Source: an uncultured Bacteroidales bacterium
GTDB lineage: Bacteria > Bacteroidota > Bacteroidia > Bacteroidales > Paludibacteraceae
Length of the DNA stretch: 52,637 nt
Assembly: GCA_937891975.1 (NCBI GenBank)
Contig: CALAUA010000023.1
Span: 1 to 52,637 of the forward strand
Reading direction: 5' to 3'
The notes under the pieces are model-generated. The model ran no database searches, was not told the DNA's origin, and saw only the letters and a list, made by a program, of their open reading frames with translations. This document shows, piece by piece, positions 51,052 to 52,637 of this stretch; positions within the stretch are counted from its first letter, which is position 1; the number at the start of each line of letters is the position of its first letter. A program made the translations under genes and the position numbers.

Positions 51052-52200
51052 ATGAAAAAGTCAATATTTAATATATCCAAATTGTCTTTGCTTTTGGTTC
51101 TTGGCTCTTGGTTCATGGCATCATGTACACCAGCCCCTGTAGATGAATCAAAACTCTTTTTGACCGAGGAACAAGCAGAGAGTATAATTGGACAAGGAAC
51201 ATTGCTTACGCTGCAAGAGTTCAAGGATACATATATGACAGAGAAAGGTAATTATCTTAGTGATACAACCCTCTATCGTACACGTTCGATGTCTGTTACG
51301 GGAAAAGATACATCATATCTATTTGCTATTGACACTATTCCTACGTCTAGCACACCTGTTTATATCCGTGGACGTGTGACTACGGACGATTATGCAGGCA
51401 ACTTCTATAAAGCAATGTGCATTCAGCAAATTGTGAATGGTGAGCAACAAGCATTTCGCCTTTCCGTGGATGCAGGTTCTGTGGGTGGTCTATACCAAAT
51501 TGGTCAAGAGATTATGATTCGCGTAGATGGTTTGGCTATTGGTCGCTATGCGAACCAACCACAGCTTTGCTTACCATCATACAATAATAATATCTATGCT
51601 AATAATGCAGAACAAAAAATTGGTTGGGCTCCTGGTCGTATTCCTATTGCCATTTTTAAAGCACGTACCCATTGCATTGGCAAACCTGATGTTAGCCAAT
51701 TGGTATATGATGAATATAAGATTTCAGATTTCACCTCAGTGTTGAATCTTCAAGAAGCTCGTAATTGGGATGCTAAATTAGTACGAATCAAAGATGTACA
51801 CTATACTGGTGAATATTTTGAATCCAATGGTTCTGTATCTAAATGTTCAACAGGTGACCCAGAGGAAGATGGTAATGCCAACGTCTTTGCTCCTACCACC
51901 AACAATATCGGATATCCTCAAAGTCGTGTAGTAGCAGATGCCAGTGGTAACAAAACTGCCGTTTCTGCATCTGAATATGCTAAGTTTGCGCATTTCTATT
52001 TGCCAGGAGCAGATAAAAATGGTGTCGCTAATTGCCCTAATTATTCAGGTGAAATAGTTGGTATTCTTGGTTTCTATAGCGATAATGCACGCTATAAACC
52101 AGCTGCAGATGACTGGTCTATCACAATTCGTTCGTTGGATGACTTGCAACTCAAAGATAGTGAAGGCAACCTCTGGCCACGCATTGAGTACCAAAAATAA
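51052..52200 (+). CDS. DUF5689 surface lipoprotein
   Basis: 382 residues. Lipobox in LGSWFMASC with Cys25. The DUF5689 core is an OB-like domain with PVYIRGRVTTDDYAGNFYKA, FRLSVDAGSVGGLYQIGQEI and VDGLAIGRYANQPQLCLPS. In Bacteroidota, DUF5689 proteins accompany TonB receptors and are often followed by nucleic-acid- or nucleotide-related secreted enzymes; here the next gene is cvpA-like instead. Five bases from the receptor gene, so co-transcribed and probably its surface partner. Confidence 0.88.
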   Translation: MKKSIFNISKLSLLLVLGSWFMASCTPAPVDESKLFLTEEQAESIIGQGTLLTLQEFKDTYMTEKGNYLSDTTLYRTRSMSVTGKDTSYLFAIDTIPTSSTPVYIRGRVTTDDYAGNFYKAMCIQQIVNGEQQAFRLSVDAGSVGGLYQIGQEIMIRVDGLAIGRYANQPQLCLPSYNNNIYANNAEQKIGWAPGRIPIAIFKARTHCIGKPDVSQLVYDEYKISDFTSVLNLQEARNWDAKLVRIKDVHYTGEYFESNGSVSKCSTGDPEEDGNANVFAPTTNNIGYPQSRVVADASGNKTAVSASEYAKFAHFYLPGADKNGVANCPNYSGEIVGILGFYSDNARYKPAADDWSITIRSLDDLQLKDSEGNLWPRIEYQK

Positions 52201-52203
52201 TTA

Positions 52204-52240
52204 CTCTAAGCACTAAACAGTAGCGCAGCATTCATTAAAC
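52204..52240. repeat. Intergenic repeat, copy R3 (reverse)
   Basis: Read on the minus strand: GTTTAATGAAT, GCTGCGCT, ACTGTTTAGTGC. It is the same frame as R1 and R2 and fills the gap between the lipoprotein and cvpA-like genes almost completely. Confidence 0.65.
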
Positions 52241-52242
52241 AA

Positions 52243-52637
52243 ATGAGTTGGCTTGACATCATACTACTACTTCCCCTACTCATCGGTCTCGTTAGAGGGC
52301 TGATGAGAGGGGTAATTGTCGAAATCAGTGCTATTCTATCGTTGCTCTTCGGTTATATCGGTGCACGCTTCTTAGGGGCTATGTTTGCCGCATGGCTTAT
52401 GCATCAGTTTACGTGGTCTGAAGCGGTATGTTCCGTTATTGCATACGTACTATTGTTTCTTGGTATATCCATAGTTGTCAATATTATTGCTCGATTACTT
52501 TCCAAACTATTCAAAGCAGTCAATCTTGGATGGGTTAACCGTATTTTTGGCGCGTTGTTTGGTATCATCAAATGGGGACTTATTATGCTTTGTATCGTAT
52601 TATGCTTACATCGATTAGACTATCATTTCCACTTCTT
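52243..52637 (+). CDS. CvpA family membrane protein, C-terminus off the window
   Basis: 131 residues are visible before the right edge. The start ATG at 52243 opens MSWLDIILLLPLLIGLVRGL, the typical CvpA N-terminus, with RGVIVEISAILSLLFGY and further membrane helices (VIAYVLLFLGISIVVNIIA; IFGALFGIIKWGLIMLC). CvpA-like proteins have four membrane spans and are linked to colicin V production or envelope maintenance; the exact role here is unknown. It directly follows repeat R3. Confidence 0.88.
   Translation, partial: MSWLDIILLLPLLIGLVRGLMRGVIVEISAILSLLFGYIGARFLGAMFAAWLMHQFTWSEAVCSVIAYVLLFLGISIVVNIIARLLSKLFKAVNLGWVNRIFGALFGIIKWGLIMLCIVLCLHRLDYHFHF

Overview
The window is chromosomal DNA of a Bacteroidota bacterium, most likely order Bacteroidales. 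The case rests on several promoters of the Bacteroidota type (TTG or TTTG, a 20-base spacer, then TAnnTTTG), the absence of Shine-Dalgarno sequences, glutamine synthetase III, a Lys-type 3-phosphoglycerate dehydrogenase, a TonB receptor paired with a DUF5689 lipoprotein, and a CHU_C/gliding-type C-terminal sorting domain that implies a type IX secretion system. No rRNA, tRNA, transposase, phage gene or CRISPR array was seen.

Region 1 (1-4430) is AT-rich, accessory and entirely on the minus strand. A good promoter (4397-4428) precedes a DUF3791 gene (antitoxin-like). The DUF3990 gene (ADP-ribosyltransferase-like toxin candidate) that normally accompanies it lies about 1.1 kb further on. The gap is filled by three head-to-tail copies of a hairpin-bearing repeat unit. 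The middle copy carries a GxxExxY nuclease-fold gene as cargo. Beyond DUF3990 come two overlapping small genes and a TrlF-like PHP-plus-ATPase gene cut by the window edge. This looks like a small defence or conflict island.

Region 2 (4441-6135, minus) has a dTDP-sugar ketoisomerase and a Wzt-like polysaccharide-export ATPase with no permease partner nearby. Region 3 (6342-17422, plus) is a run of cell-wall, protease and housekeeping genes: amidase/golvesin protein, rlmD, a subtilisin, a cupin-ManA fusion, glyA, an IMPACT-family gene, coaD and a C-terminal processing protease. It ends at a strong bidirectional terminator. Region 4 (17494-22578, minus) runs serA, a type IX cargo protein, a CBM9-like protein and an M3 peptidase. 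glnN (22879-25068, plus) follows, with another bidirectional terminator.

Region 5 (25135-40314, minus) is the most interesting part: one apparent operon of 13 genes with a clear promoter at one end and a terminator at the other. It combines cytosolic zinc-ribbon proteins (an SPFH/stomatin-like coiled-coil protein, a gingipain-fold C25 cysteine peptidase without a signal peptide, and a membrane-spanning Sel1 protein) with an envelope set: four proteins with LPP20-like domains, a Pro-rich transglutaminase-like protein, a DUF6175-like protein and several exported proteins of unknown function. I read it as a trans-envelope machine with a caspase-like protease. The parts are recognisable but the system as a whole is not one I know. 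An array of six 11-bp direct repeats lies between it and the divergent relA/spoT gene.

Region 6 (40830-52637, plus) is core: a compact RelA/SpoT lacking most of its central regulatory region, a DUF1573 protein, meaB, dnaB, asnS, a TonB-dependent receptor, a DUF5689 lipoprotein and a cvpA-like gene cut by the window end. A family of short intergenic repeats built on GTTTAGTGAAC...ACTGTTTAGAG is scattered through the window.
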